Source of the DNA: Amyloporia xantha | Taxonomy: Eukaryota > Basidiomycota > Agaricomycetes > Polyporales > Adustoporiaceae | Reading direction: 5' to 3' | Assembly (NCBI GenBank): GCA_036971615.1 | Contig: JAYKKR010000008.1 | Span: 558,001-622,000 of the forward strand | DNA: 64,000 bases | Shown: positions 10,211 to 23,019 of the stretch, one piece after another | Layout of the letters: each line of letters starts with the position of its first letter | Numbering within the stretch: position 1 is the first letter of the stretch | Notes under the pieces: generated by a model | Database searches by the model: none | Told to the model about the DNA's origin: nothing | What the model saw: the letters and a program-made list of their open reading frames with translations, nothing else | Made by a program: the position numbers and the translations under genes

Positions 10211-10220
10211 GGATATATAT
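10211..10220 (-). promoter_or_regulatory. TATA-like box upstream of F-box copy 2
   Basis: GGATATATAT about 40 bp upstream of the ATG at 10175, followed on the plus strand by the conserved GTCTGTCAGGGACCACAGCC block shared by all units. Confidence 0.5.
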
Positions 10221-10224
10221 TGCT

Positions 10225-11940
10225 CGTCTGTCAGGGACCACAGCCTCAGGGCAACAAGTGATGAAAATCCTGATATGATTATCAGAAGCCAGCGCTTTCT
10301 GATACTGTAAATACCAGAAGTGTCAACTTGGACGGACTTCGTGACCTGTTCATCACGTTCCCACAAGACACCGAGGAGTACTAACTTTCTCTCTTATGTG
10401 ATAATCCGAATTTGACCCGCATAGGACAGGACCGCACAGCCCACAGGGCAGTCTCCGGAATGAGCTCCCGCACCGTTCCCCCAATCATTCTCGCAAGATG
10501 CTCCCATTCAGTCAAGCGCTCGAAACCCTGAATCAGGTAAAAGCCATCTTCCTCTCCATTATATGACCGAAATCAGCATTGGTCTTCGCTGCAAGTAGTC
10601 TGTCTCATAAACGGACACATCGGCAGTGTTCAAACTTTAAGTGCCGATATGTTCTGTATCATTCCCTGCTCCATCCGTCTCCTGCACCGCACATTACAGG
10701 TTAAAAGCCACCCTTGTCGCGGTTGTCAGAGCGCTGACGGTCAGTATATGAATTCGTACAACCGTATGCATGTCAACGTCAAGCTGATATTCTTCTTTCC
10801 CGTCCGCCGATACCATCTTGAGCTCTTATGTGTCCGACATTCATCAGACACACAGTCAGGCTCTGCTTCCTCGCATAGCATCCGCGTTGATGCGTCATAT
10901 CTTGGGGAATTCTTGCGCACAAAAATTCTTCAATCTATGCTAGGTATTCTCACAGTTCTCACTATCGCCCGCTCAGCCGATCATCGAACCTCATAACTCT
11001 CGACTGTTCCTGACGAGCTATCGATGCTCACTATCACGCTAACAACATCAGTCATGGACTCTGTGGTATTTGATTCCGGTCAGCGTTCTGCTGCGAGGAA
11101 CCCTGGTTCCCAGGCCGCTAGTGTGCGCTACCGTTTGTTATTAATTGACGTCTCATGTCGAATGTCTGACGTCCACTCCAGTTTTCGTCTGATGACATTA
11201 TGTTATAGACGTCTACTGTGGGTTCTGATTTCAACTCGAAACGACGCAGACAGAAGTATGCATATCTGAAGGTTCCTTGTCACCACGACATTTCGGCAGA
11301 CTATGACCGATCAGGTTTGCCATCGAGGGAGCGCGAGCTGATGGTGAGTCATCATCCAAACCTGAAGTGTTACTCTACATCTGTGCACGCTCATGCTACG
11401 CGTCGAGCAGCGACCGGTTTCAAGCGACTTCCCGTTCCTATGCCGTGCACTCTCTGCAATGGTTTCCACTACCAAGTCCAGCTGGGGCCGTCGTCACGTC
11501 GACCCATGTGAAGGCTCCAAGATGTATCGCATCCCGTCTCAATTTATTTGATTGTTTGAGCCAGACCGCCGTTCCACATATCGATTTCGGCACTACCTGC
11601 GAGCCTGACGCGCCAGCGAGAACTAATCACACTTACGCTTGCAGTCCGCATCCTTATAGCGTGCTGGGACTGGCGAACTATTCAGAATTCTAATACATTT
11701 TCAGGATGTCGTGTCATCGTCTTTCCGTTCCATTCTTTTACTACTGAAGCACTATCATTGTGGATGAGAAGATCTGACCGGGACCGTTTCATGGTTGATC
11801 ATGTCTTGACGCGGTGTCGTTGGTCACACCATTGATGCTGACTCGATGATTGGGTTCTTCGACAACCCCTGCCTCACGCATTGTGGGCCCGTTGGGCGGT
11901 AACTAGTGTTATGACCCTTGCCTTTTCCGATCTTTATTAA
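10225..11940. other. Spacer of duplication unit 2, no clear gene
   Basis: Reading frames are short and differ between copies. Parts align with other units: about 11,640-11,830 with 18,960-19,150 (shared TATAGC.TGCTGGGAC.GGCGA), and about 11,290-11,500 loosely with 18,500-18,760 and 26,900-27,130. It looks like the decayed remains of a sequence duplicated with the F-box gene. Confidence 0.45.
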
Positions 11941-11949
11941 TTAATTGTC

Positions 11950-12700
11950 CATTTCACGATGTATCAATGATGCAAGTAGTCCATTGCGCACGATAGAAAT
12001 GCACACCCTAGCAAGACAGCTCACACAGCTACGTGGCACTGGTATGGAAATCAATACTCTGTGGAGTACACCGGGGCTATAAAGATCAATACAGCGATAC
12101 ACCATCCAAACATGTCGTCGAAAGTTTGGTAAGTAGAGAAGAACCGTTGTCTGATAGCAATCTCACGTCATACAGTGTATTAATCCAAATAGTCCATTGT
12201 GAACGACAAGAATATACACAACCTAGCGAAGCAGCTCCTACAGCTACATGACACTGGCATGAAAATCAGTACCGCATGTAAAACGCTGAGCCCGTCAACA
12301 AAGTTAAAATCATACACTGTCCGATCGTGCCGTCGAAACTTCTGTAAGTAACGAAGCGTACAATAGAGCCGCCATTATTTCCAGATCGTTCGCATCCCAT
12401 GGTACAGTCCCGTATATATCTGCTGAAAGACGACATCACATCCTGTTGTGTTTGACGTTAGCTTGTGCCACGGGCCACGATCACAACATATTGAGAGGAA
12501 GTCCCGCTTCCGGGAGAATGGCGGATTTTGCGTTGATGGTCGGCATGGATGAAGGGCTAGAATGGATGGTGCGGCGCATATATGGTCGTCGAAGATTCAG
12601 TGGGACTCGATGTGACATGCAGAAGATAGAGCAGCCGAAGAAGCGCAGACAGCGGGAGCGGGACATGAAAGAGGATTGATAGGGTCTGCGGTCGTTGTTT
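11950..12700. repeat. Downstream block of F-box unit 3, internally duplicated
   Basis: The block that starts with AGTCCATTG occurs twice in this unit (near 11,975 and near 12,190), each followed by CACAAC/ACACC-CTAGC and by CTAC(A/G)TG(A/G)CACTGG. The second copy continues into the part shared with units 4 and 5 (GCCACGGGCCAC, GAGGAAGTCCCGCTTCCGG, then GAAGGGCT.GA.TGGA). It lies just 3' of F-box copy 3. Confidence 0.6.
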
Positions 12701-12770
12701 GTGGAGTCATCATGCCTATAGATTGATACTGTACGGCGTGAGATTCAAGGGTAGGCCAGACATCAGTGAA

Positions 12771-14448
12771 TCAATGCAGCTCCAGCAGACGACAAACACA
12801 CCTCAGGATACCCCGTTTGCAGAATGTAGGCATTTGAGACTGCACGAGTGTTTCCCATAGAGCTTCGGCTTTGTCGTCGACATGCCTAACAGCATCGTTG
12901 CCACGCTGGACCTTGCCTGAGACCCTAACCTGTGTAAGCTTGTCAAATACAGGGCCGGTAAAGATGTGGTCAAGTTGAGGACAAAAGTCATGGGACGCTC
13001 TTTTCAGGATTGAAATAAGCTCCCCATGTCTGTCTGTGGACACGGAAAGTTGAACATTGAGATGTACGATGATCTCTCTTACGACTTCGGAGCTGTGAGA
13101 TGAGAGACAAGCTGAGCTATGCAGCCAGCGTTGAAATCCACGCTGTCGATAACTAGGACGGATCTAAATTTTGTGAGCTTTGTGTTGTGGGAAATATCGA
13201 TGGGATACTCTGGGAATATGAATCAGACAGCTCCAAGAATTGAATAGGGAGTCGGGTGGCTCACCGTCAGTGGGCACCAGGCACAGGGACAGTTCTCGAA
13301 GTGAGGCACCAGCCGACTGAACGAGATGCTGCATACTTCCGGACAGAAAGTCTCTGGGGCATAATGGATAGATATAACCCATGAAGCATTCGCCCAGACG
13401 TATGCAAGTCAGCTTTGCAGAGATGTCCGTAGACACGAAGAAGCCCGTGATGTCGTCGAAGGAAGTACTGTCCAAGTTGTAGAGGCTGACTTCTGAGAGC
13501 TTCATCCTATCAGCGCATCCGCGTGGAAATACAGTGCGATTGAAATGATGCGTCTTGAAGCTCAGTTTGTTGCAGTCGAGCACCGCCAGGGCGGGGAGGG
13601 CGCAGACGAGCCGGCCGAATATGGCAATCGACGGGAATGTGACGTCATAGAGATCGAGGCTTACGATTCCGGTGAACGTGGACAGATTGTCGAAGAGGTC
13701 CGGCGGCATGTCCCGCACTCGCCACTCTGCATGCAGGATGCGAAGGCAGTTCGTCTTTGTCCACTTCGCGCCAAACTTCGCTGCGAATGTGCCGAGGTGT
13801 GAGAGTCCCCTCTTGTCCTTACACCTGCACTCCCTGAACAACACCGACCGTGGTCCTCCCCAGCTGCTTCTCATCCTGCCCATCCGCTCCATCTTCTTCC
13901 CACTCGTAAAAATGACCATATTTTGCCCGTATTCCGGCGGCACGTACTTGTGAACTCTCTTGTACCATCCGAATCTACGGTTGGCCTCACCGTAAGCTAG
14001 CAGCGCATCCAGATCGTATCGCAGGTAGGAAACAATGTGGTCCCAAATTTCAGGTGGAAGAAACCGAGGAATGAGCTACAGAACGGGTGAGTTGGATTCG
14101 ACAGCTGTAGGTGAATGTACCTACCTCCCATGCTTCTCTTGCCTCGAAGCTGTTCTGCTCTGTCAACGCGCTCCTCTCGTGCTCCCTCCCCAGCGACCTC
14201 TGTTTGACACCCTCATCGACCTGTTGCAAATGGCTACTCTGATCTGTGGACACGCTACTGTGGCCCGGTACTGCTGATACGCTGATCATAGCAACATCAG
14301 ATGGGAGCGGCGAGTCTGTATCCAACCTGTGTCTGTCCGCAGCCACCGTGGTGCTGATGTTTGTGCTGTCCGGTAGTATGACCTCCGAGTAGGATGGATC
14401 CCTCTCCGTCGCATTTTGACTTGAGGCTGCAGATTCCTTGTGATGCAT
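12771..14448 (-). pseudogene. F-box-like protein, cluster copy 3, frameshifted in exon 3
   Basis: Exons are 14125-14448 (start MHHKESAASS), 13265-14075 and 12771-13209, with introns 14076-14124 (49 nt, GTAGGT...CTGTAG) and 13210-13264 (55 nt, GTGAGC...TCCCAG). Exon 2 begins LIPRFLPPEIWDHIVSYL, the F-box-like motif, and is open. Exon 3 reads EYPIDISHNTKLTKF, then meets a TAA at 13079-13081. The downstream frame (REIIVHLNVQLSVSTD to ILRCVCRLLELH) resumes one base out of register, so a single-base loss near 13,085 truncates the last hundred or so residues. Either a recent pseudogene or a sequence error. The promoter has only a weak TATA. Confidence 0.68.
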
Positions 14449-14563
14449 TGGGCGAAGGACGGTGCTTGATACGGTAGTGAGGAGTACGGCGATTGGAGGT
14501 GAGTTTTCCAAGGAACGGAGCGTATATCCCGTTCAGTTCTGACTGTAGCTCCACGTAACACAG

Positions 14564-14574
14564 TTTATGTATAG
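14564..14574 (-). promoter_or_regulatory. Degenerate TATA-like site upstream of F-box copy 3
   Basis: TTTATGTATAG is in the place of GGATATATAG in other units and is followed by the shared ACAGCCTC and ATGGTGTTCA words. The change may weaken the promoter. Confidence 0.3.
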
Positions 14575-14599
14575 GTCGTTCGTCACGGACTACAGCCTC

Positions 14600-17500
14600 C
14601 TCGTGGCAGTATCTACTAGACGCATGGTGTTCACCTCGGCTCTCCCGTACACGTGTAAACGGTGTGTTTGCCATAGACGGTTTACTCTGCTTCTGGGCTC
14701 AGATGGCGAAACAGCGCAATGATGCTCAAAAGCACTCCGAGCACTTCAGCTAAGCGGCACTTCTAGAGTGACTCCAGAGAAGATGTCGAACCTCCTTGGA
14801 TATGTAAAATAACGAGACGCACAGCCTGATTCGAAGCTAACAAGAAGCTACCAACTAAATCAACCTCTGTGTTGCTCAGAAGCGCTCGAAGGCTATCCTG
14901 TGATCACCGGTGGAATTTGCGCACTATCAGAGCACATGAATGTATCTGCTACAGTTCTATATCATCTTTCTTGGTTGCGTTCTATCGCTGCCCAAGTGCT
15001 GTCGTCGTCGTCGTCGTGGTCGACAAGATTTTCGACTGTGTGCCGCCCTCCAACATCACGGCCCAATTTACATGTTTGTCGACACCTCCCCATGGCGCGT
15101 TAGCTGTGAAACTTTGAGATTGTCCAGCCGTGACACCCGTCATTTTCCGACGACTCCCCTCCCTAGACTCGCACCGCTTTGGTCAGCGTGTAAGACGTGT
15201 ATGCCGCGTGTTGGACACACAATTCTTAGCAGGATCCGTGTGGACTTCGCGACATGTGTGTCCTATCAGATTACCATGTACGAGAGGCGGTCCGCACTCC
15301 AGAGCACTCCTGTGACGAATCATGCATCGCTCATCTGTCACAGTGAGCCTGCACGTTCTCTCTTCGAAGACAAGTCGACGGGGTTCTAACCCTATGTTCC
15401 TTATCTACTGAACGTTACTTCAAGCTTCAGCGTGTTTCGTCCACCGCACGCACCAGTGGGAAGCATCTGCATGCATTTTTACTGGGAAATTTCTTGATTC
15501 TGTCGTCAGCTGGAAACATTTGCGCAGCTGCATACATGGTTCGTACAACGCTTTCACGGCATTAGGCCGTCTCTGCTCTACTCGTCTATCACGAAACTTA
15601 CTCTCGCCACCGTCGAAAGCTCCCATATCTACCTGGAAATTTACTTATTATGTTTTCGCCGGCGGAGTCCGTCTTCCAGCACGGGTATCATCTCTTGATT
15701 CCGTAGCTTCTGCCCGAGTTGACTTCTCATATTATTGTTAGGCTCGGCTGTATGTAACGCCGGACAGTCCTAGTCCACCTTCTGTATTACTTGTGTACAA
15801 CAGTGTACATCGGTGTACGGTCTTCCCACCCTACACGAGGATCCTAGGATCAATATTCCCACTCCTCATCTTGGCCCAGCCGCGCACGAATCAGATATGA
15901 AGACCTGGAGGTGGCCAGTGGGCAGTGTTCGATTGCGATTAGGAGGATAAGATTGCGAGTCATCCTACAGCTGTGGGATGACCGCCTCTGAACAAGACAT
16001 TTCGGCGAATTACAGCCAGCTTTCCAGCCGCTCACTACTGAGAATGCACGCGCCGATGTCTCGACCTAACACTGTAGATGCTCTACCCTCTTGAAACCAG
16101 TTTCTCCGTCACGTCGATTTTTGCTCAAGAGTGTGGTTTATTGGCTTTCGCAGATATTCCAGGTCATAGACATGCCTCTGACACATTGCAGTGGAGATGC
16201 AGGAGCACACGAAGGTAGCCAGCTGTGTATTTCCTGGTCTCTTGGCAGGACTCAGGTGCGACATGAGCCCCTCCATCGTGGACAGTCTATCTACGAGATG
16301 GGGCGGCGCTGCCCGGTTTCGAGGCTACGACTGGTACGTTCGCACATGGTGTAGACGCCTAACTTGGGACTCTCGCATTGTGTGCGTATTCAGAGTGGTC
16401 CGGTCAGAGAGGCAGGTGTGTATATGTATAGCTCAGGGGAAGTAACTCGCGGCCGTGAATACAGATGCAACGATACACCGTTTGATCGCGTCATTGAGGC
16501 TTTCATAAGCGCAGAAGAATACGCAAGAGAATAGGATCTTTCTCCCATCCTCGTGGCCACTGGCAGTTTGTGACGGGGATGAGCTCAGAATGCTATCGAG
16601 ATCGACGACGCGTCATCCCTGCACAAGCGCCCGACCGATCTCCTCCACAACGTCGACGACCTTCGACGACCCGCTACTGTTAGGACCTCGGCTTCTTCGC
16701 GTCCAGGTGAAGTCCTGTTCTTCACTGGTAGACAGCGCCCTCATTCGCTCCATCTCCTATATGCGCCAGCACACCCTCCCCAAGCTAAACCTAATCCTCA
16801 ATTTCACCTTGCGCCCTTGGCCCGCAGCTGTCCGTCTCTGATCAGAGTCTGACATATGATTATCATCTCAACCAGTGCCGTATACGTCCTGTCGCCACAT
16901 GCATATTGTCGTTCTAATACCTCGACCGTTTTTACCTGCCTATGTTCCCGCACTCTTCGCCGACCGCTCTCAATGCTTCACCAACTACGCCCGTTAGCCG
17001 AACCAAGTTGTGCGGAGATTTTATTGCATGCATGTAGTATTGGATGGTTACTTGGTTGGTGGTACGTACAGCAACTCTCGCATTCCGCCTCTATATCGCC
17101 CAAGCACAAAACTCTGTGGCGCACCTTTCTGGCTAATTTTACGGCGCAGATAAGATGACCCCCCTCTGACGCATGATCAGCTCTTGATTATCTTGATACC
17201 CATAAACGGGATTCTCCAGGCGTAGACCTGCATAAAGTCCCGCAAGGCTGAAGCACGTCTGAGTGTCCTGGGGATGCGTCATTGTCCGTGTGCGCACTGC
17301 CTAGTCAATGTCCATCACGGCCCCTCTGCCTTGACGAAGACGACACGCAGTACCTCTATGTCAAGACACGGGACCATGTCATTGCGAGTTCGATCAATGA
17401 AATTATCTTGCCTCCCTGGAGAACGAGCAAGCGTTGGCATACAATAAGCCGGCCAGAGTTGCGGCGGGGAACGCGATCTTGACATATCTTACGCTCGAAG

Positions 17501-19700
17501 CAGACACTTTGCAGGGTCAATGTATCTTCTGTGCTTAAAACCTTCCCGCTACCTACTAGACGCACCCGACCAGCTCTTCCCAAACGTCTCCCTCCTTGCA
17601 CCTAACTCTGCGTGTCTGCGTGCGCTATCTTGTTCCTCCGTCCCAATTCATTATTTCCTTGCCAATCGGCCCCGAATCCTCTGTGCCCAGATCGCTCAAA
17701 CGCCTCCACGACATTAGAGCACTGTGAGACAGTCGGGGCTGATTCGAATAAAAAGGCTGATCTGGCGCTAGACATTGTGAGGGCGCGTGGATCTGTGATG
17801 GGACGGCGGGCAGTGTGGACTCAAGCACGTTAGCATCTGACGGCTTCCGGCTTGGAGCAGCTCGCTGTCGGTCTGTACAGGAGCTTCGAGTCAGTGGGTT
17901 GGACGCGCGCGTTCTACCTCGTTCTCGGCAGAGGTGTCTACTACTGTCACCTATCGACTCTTCTTGTCCAATCCAAACCTCGCATTGATCTCGTCAGTGC
18001 AGTGTCTTCAAGCTTCGCTCGGATCGACTTCTGTGGTTGGGTTATTCGTGATCCGACTGCCAGTATGCGAGACAATCACTGTCTGGGCCGAGGAATGAGC
18101 CTGCATCGGTCTCGTTTACCGTGTCTATATGTTTTTGACTCACGCGTGGTAATTGCCCTGAAAATGAGCCCGTCTCGACATCGAGCCAGAACTGGCCCTC
18201 TTCGCGGCCTCCCTTCTTTCAGGACACGGAGATCATTTTTCTTTGTGCATTCCATCATACCTGCCATCGTTCGATTAGGCCGGCCAGAGTCCTCGAAGAC
18301 CTGCAAACTTGGTTGTTAAACTCAGAGTCTCGCTCTTCGAGAGAGGACTCAAAGGAGCACGAGTAGGCGTTGCTGAAGCAGCAACACTACAACTTGTGAG
18401 GTGAGTTGTAATCCCTACTTGAAACGTTATCCTAAATTCTGTCTGCACTCACGCTGGAACTCGAGCAGCCGTTCCGGTATCATTATCATCGCAGCTGCCG
18501 CAAATCACAGCACTTGGTCACCATTATCTATGGCACGCGCAGAGTCGGTGCTATCGGATTGCGAGTGAATCATATCTATCCACGTTCACTCGATGGTCTG
18601 AAACATATAGGAGACGGCGATACCTATTTTGGAAGGACTGGCAGCAGAAACTCCCAGTCTTTCAAGTTCCTTTCCGCTGCTAGGTTCAGCACGCTCTGCA
18701 AAGTCTCTAGTATCAACTCGGACAACATAGTGAACCCTGCAAGGTGTCTCTACCACGAAGTGCAGCGGAGTTTCATCGTCACTTCAATTGACGTGGCATC
18801 TCCATTCTGTGACGCATACCGACTTATTTGACTGTCCGAACTCATCCGTCGGTTGCTGTTCTACAAATCGATTTCGATCCAACCTGCTGCCCTGGTGCGT
18901 TGGCTAGAAGTGACCGCACGTACGACTGCATCTCTCATGCAGGCAATGGCTGCCAACGTCCGTGGTGGTCCGTTTCCGCGCTCCTATAGCATGCTGGGAC
19001 CGGCGAGCTATTCAGAATCATATATAACACAGTGCCGGAATGTCGTCTCACCATCTTTCCGTCTCCTTTTGCTGCTGAAGTTCTGTCGTCGTGGATGAAG
19101 AGATCTTACCAGATAATGTTTTGACGTGTTGCCGCTGATCCCAACCATCAAAGGACTCGAGAATTTAGATCCAAAAGACGAAGTGCTTGGATACTGTCAT
19201 CCAACTTCCCTGTACCGGAGACTTACTCAACGGGTCCGGAGCAGGTGGGCACTTGCGATTAATAGAGATCCCCCCCTACTGAGACAACGCACAGACAGAT
19301 ATGCAGGCTGTAAAGAGCCCGCTCGGATTAATGCAATGCATGACTCGCCTTTACGTTTCTGCGATGTCGAGCACAATTTCGAGGTTCACTTTGTAAGTAG
19401 ACCACATTGAGAATAATCTGTCACTCTCGCCGTTCCTGAAGGACACAGGGTATCCTGCGCCATGGCCTGCTCGCCGAGCGGTCTTGAAAGTCACGCCCGT
19501 GTCCTGGTCGTGCACCTTCTTGCCGAAGCGTCGAAGGTTATCCTGTCATAACTTTGAATGAAACAACTGACAAGAGGTACATATACCTGCCTCCGCCTTC
19601 CGACAGCCTTTGCAGCGTTCGTTGAGGACTTGCCGGGCTTCAACTGGTATGTCCGCGTGTCAATCGCTTGTTCAGGCTGTGTTCGCTGTCGAATAGTAAT
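14600..19700. other. Long spacer of duplication unit 3, no gene supported
   Basis: About 5.1 kb. It starts with a stretch homologous to 30,790-30,930 (GATTCGAAGCTAA and GCGCTCGAAGGCTATCCTGTG). A short GTC/GTG trinucleotide run is at 15,001-15,022. Parts near 18,480-19,150 align with 26,880-27,180 and 11,640-11,830. All reading frames are short, overlap on both strands and are not conserved between the copies, so I call no gene; small exons could be missed. Confidence 0.4.
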
Positions 19701-19709
19701 CTCACGTCA

Positions 19710-20290
19710 TATCAATAATCCAAATAGTCCATCGTGAATAATAGGAATGAATACAACCCATTAGAGTCTGTCGTACATCTACATGACACTGGTATGGATT
19801 TCGGAACTATATTACACACTGGGGCCGTCAATATAGTTACAAACATACACTTACCCATCGTGTCGTCGAAACTTCCGTAAAGTCAGAAAGAACCGTACAA
19901 TAGAACCATCATGACTATCAGATCGTTCGCATACCATGTTACAAGCCCGTATATATTCACCGGAAGACGATATCGCATCCCATTGTGTTTAAGCGTATCT
20001 CGTGCCACGGGCCACAGGTCGCGACATTTTTGGAGGAAGTCCCGCTTCCGGCCTCGTGGCGGACCCTGCGTTGACAATCCACACGGGTGAAGGGCTGGAC
20101 TGGACGCTGCGGCGCGTATCTGGTCGCCGACGGTTCAGCGGAACTCAATGTGGCATGCAGAAGATAGGTATCCGAGGAAGTGCAGACGGTGAAAGGGGCA
20201 TATGGAAGAGGACCAATACCGTCTGTTGGCATTGTTCGTGGCATCATCATCATCAGCAATAGGCCCTGTACGGCGTGAGATTCAACGGTA
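19710..20290. repeat. Downstream block of F-box unit 4
   Basis: Clear homology to 27,970-28,600: both have CCAAATAGTCCAT at the left, CTACATGACACTGGTATG, TCGTCGAAACTTCCGTAA or a close form, CCCGTATATATT, GCCACGG..CACA, GGAAGTCCC, GCGTTGACAATCC and GGGTGAAGGGCTGGACTGGA. It is just 3' of F-box copy 4. Conservation over 550 bp suggests a functional 3' region or recent duplication. Confidence 0.65.
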
Positions 20291-20316
20291 GATTAAATAT
20301 TAGTGAATCAACACAG

Positions 20317-22876
20317 CTACAGCAGAAGAAAAACACACCTCAGGATACCTCGTTTATGTATTTTAGGCATCTGAGACCAAATCAGTCGTTCCCATAGAAT
20401 CCGGGTTTCATAAACATCCGTAACAACACTTCCGAAGCTGGCATATGAGGCTATGCAGGTAACCTCTGTGAGCTTGTCAAATACAGGGCGGGTCAAGACG
20501 TGTTCCAGTTGAGAACACCAGTCATGGGCCAGCCTTGTGAGGATCACATCAAGTTCCGGTCTGTCGATTTTCATGGAACGAATATCGAGTCGTATGGTGA
20601 TCTCTTCCATATCTTTGGAGGTGAGCTGAGAAACAAGCTGTGCTATGCAGCCAGCATGGAAATCTACATTGTCGATATGCACAGAGAGCTCAAATTTCGT
20701 GAGCTTTGTGTTATGGGAAATATCGATGGGATACTCTGAGAACATGAATCAGACAGCTCCGAGGATCGAGCAAGGAATCGTGTGGCTCACCGCCAGGCAC
20801 CAGGAGCAAGAATAGATGTCGAAGTGAAACACCAGCCGACTGAACAAAACGCTGCGTACTTCCGGACAGAAAATCTCTGGGGCATAATGTATAGATAGTG
20901 TTCAAGAACCATTGGCCCAGGCACATGCAAGTCAGCTTTGCAGAGATGTCCGTAGACACGAAGAAGCCTGTGATGTCCTCGATGGAAGTCGTGTCCAAGC
21001 CGTAGAGGGTGATATTCGAGAGCTTCATCGAATCAGCGCATCGTGGAAATGCAGAGCGATTGAAATGATGCGTCACGAAGCGCACCAAGTTGGCGCATTC
21101 GAGCTCCACCAAGGCGGGGAAGGCGCAGACGAGCCGACCGAATGTGGCGATCGAAGGGAACGTGACGTCATCAAGACTGAGCTTTGTGATCCCGGTGAAC
21201 GTGGACAGGTTGTCGAAGATGTCCCGAGGTATGTCTCCCGCCTGCCACTCTGCATTATGGATGTCAAGTTCTTCCGTCTTTGTCCACCTTCCACCTAGCA
21301 TCGCTGCGAATGTGCCCAGGTGTGGGATGGGTCCTATGGGCCTGCAGCCCCCGATGATCACCTTACTTGGTCCTGTCCAGCTACTTTTCATGATCCCTAT
21401 CCGTGCCACCTCCTTCCGATTCGAAAACCTGACCGGATCTTGCCCGTGTTCTGGCGGCACATAGTTGTTAGCTCTCCAGTACCACACACGTCCAGAGTAG
21501 GCCTCGCGGTACGCTAGCAGCGCATCCAGGTCATACCGCAAGTAGGAAACGATGTGGTCCCAAAGTTCAGGTGGGAGATATCGGGGAGTGGGCTGTAGAA
21601 CAAGGCCAAATTTTGGTGAGTCAAATATGATAGCTGTATGCAAAATTACGTGCCTCATTGGCATTCTCGAAGTCAGGCTCGAAGTCCCTATTAATATAGT
21701 GATTGTCCTCATCCTCGTCGTCGTCCTCTTCATCCTTGTCACTGACCTCGTCCTCTGCCTTGTTTTCGTTTTCGTTTTCGTCGTTTTCGTCGTCTTCGTC
21801 CTCATCATCTGCATCCTCTTGTAGTTGTTGGTCAAGACTCAGATCCGATCTCTTGATCATGTCGACATTAGGGGTATCCACAGTAGGGTTTCCGCCCAGT
21901 TTCCGCCCAGTTTCGAGCCAGATTCCATTCTGGTTTCCAACTGCCCGAGATGCCCGAGAATCCGGCAAAGCCCGGAAACTGGCAAATCAACTCTGATTTG
22001 GCCGTTGGAAACTGGAGCTCGACGCACCTGCATTTGTTCGGGGTTGTATTAGATAAGCAGATCGATTAGATACGGGATAATCTTGATGTGACGAGATATG
22101 ACCCTCTGCTAAAATCCTCGCTGGCCACGTCGCAAAAGTGCGGCACCGACAGCTGCTAGATTGTTAACATTGTCCTTACAACTCAATTTAAACGCAATAG
22201 AAAGGGAGATCATCTATTTCCAATACTGTTACAAACTTTCTATTGCACTACATCTCTTATTATTAAGATGTCCAGGCCACACTGGGGGCAAGAATGAATG
22301 TCCAGGATATTGAATACAGTCTGAACCGGTTAAATATGCTGAGCGCCGGCCATGCTACGAAAACAGACAATGCTCCTATGTCTTCATCCAATCAGCGAGT
22401 TTTATTTAAAACTATCAGGCAACCGAACATTTTGGCCACAAAATTAACCTGCTGTTTACATGCCTTTTCGGAGCACAAACATTGTTTATCGCCCTCAGTG
22501 CCGTCGGCATAGTTTGTCACGGGTGGTCATGTGGTCAGGTACCTCTGCTTATCTAATACAACCCCGAACAAATGCAGGTGCGTCGAGCTCCAGTTTCCAA
22601 CGGCCAAATCAGAGTTGATTTGCCAGTTTCCGGGCTTTGCCGGATTCTCGGGCATCTCGGGCAGTTGGAAACCAGAATGGAATCTGGCTCGAAACTGGGC
22701 GGAAACTGGGCGGAAACCCTACTGTGGATACCCCTATTAGATGAGATAGCCATAATTGGTGAGCCTGTGTCCTGCTCGTGTTCATGCAGAGCTCTCAGGT
22801 TGCCAATCGTCGTGCTGTCCCGTAGAACGCTCTCAATTGGATTTGGACCAGAGGCCTTAAGTTCATTGTGATCCAT
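20317..22876 (-). pseudogene. F-box-like protein, cluster copy 4, exon 1 split by a MITE
   Basis: Exon 1 begins at the conserved start MDHNELKASG (22876), runs to about 22,736, is interrupted by an 864-bp inverted-repeat element, and continues 21,870-21,654. Exon 2 is 20791-21592 (PTPRYLPPELWDHIVSYL F-box-like motif) and exon 3 is 20317-20735, ending ILRCVFLLL and a stop. Introns are 21593-21653 and 20736-20790 (55 nt, GTGAGC...TCTCAG). Exons 2 and 3 are open. The second part of exon 1 codes a strongly acidic run (DADDEDEDDENDENENENK). The phase-consistent donor of intron 1 is GC (GAG/GCACGT). Removing the MITE with one TA leaves an open exon 1. With the MITE in place, an in-frame ATG at 21860 could start a shorter protein that lacks the first 50 or so residues but keeps the F-box. 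Confidence 0.7.
21871..22734. mobile_element. MITE with perfect 190-bp terminal inverted repeats
   Basis: The arms 21871-22060 and 22545-22734 are exact inverted copies of each other over 190 bp by eye, starting GGGGTATCCACAGTAGGG. A TA dinucleotide flanks each side (21869-21870 and 22735-22736), the Tc1/mariner type of target duplication. The 484-bp interior has no significant reading frame. The arms have sub-repeats such as TTTCCGCCCAG twice in a row. It is a non-autonomous foldback-type element; no related transposase is in the window. Identical arms suggest recent movement or arm conversion. Confidence 0.92.
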
Positions 22877-22997
22877 AGGTGCAGGGCGGACTCAGCTCGA
22901 GGTGGAGACTGGAGGTATTGAGAAGAGAAGTGAGTGACTCAAAACGATCCCAATCGTGCAATGAGAGTTATCCAGACGCAGCCTCATGTAACTCGGT

Positions 22998-23007
22998 GGA
23001 TATATAG
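22998..23007 (-). promoter_or_regulatory. TATA-like box upstream of F-box copy 4
   Basis: GGATATATAG about 120 bp upstream of the ATG at 22876, followed on the plus strand by the shared ACCACAGCCTCATGGCGGTG block. Confidence 0.5.
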
Positions 23008-23019
23008 TACGTCTGTTAT

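Noticed and set aside
14600..19700. Many plus-strand frames of 60-155 codons in the unit 3 spacer
   Set aside because: They overlap one another, lack motifs, and are not conserved where the same sequence is present in other units.
21703..21996. Serine-rich plus-strand frame and Lys/Thr-rich minus-strand frame
   Set aside because: Both are other-frame readings of the acidic simple repeat in exon 1 of F-box copy 4.
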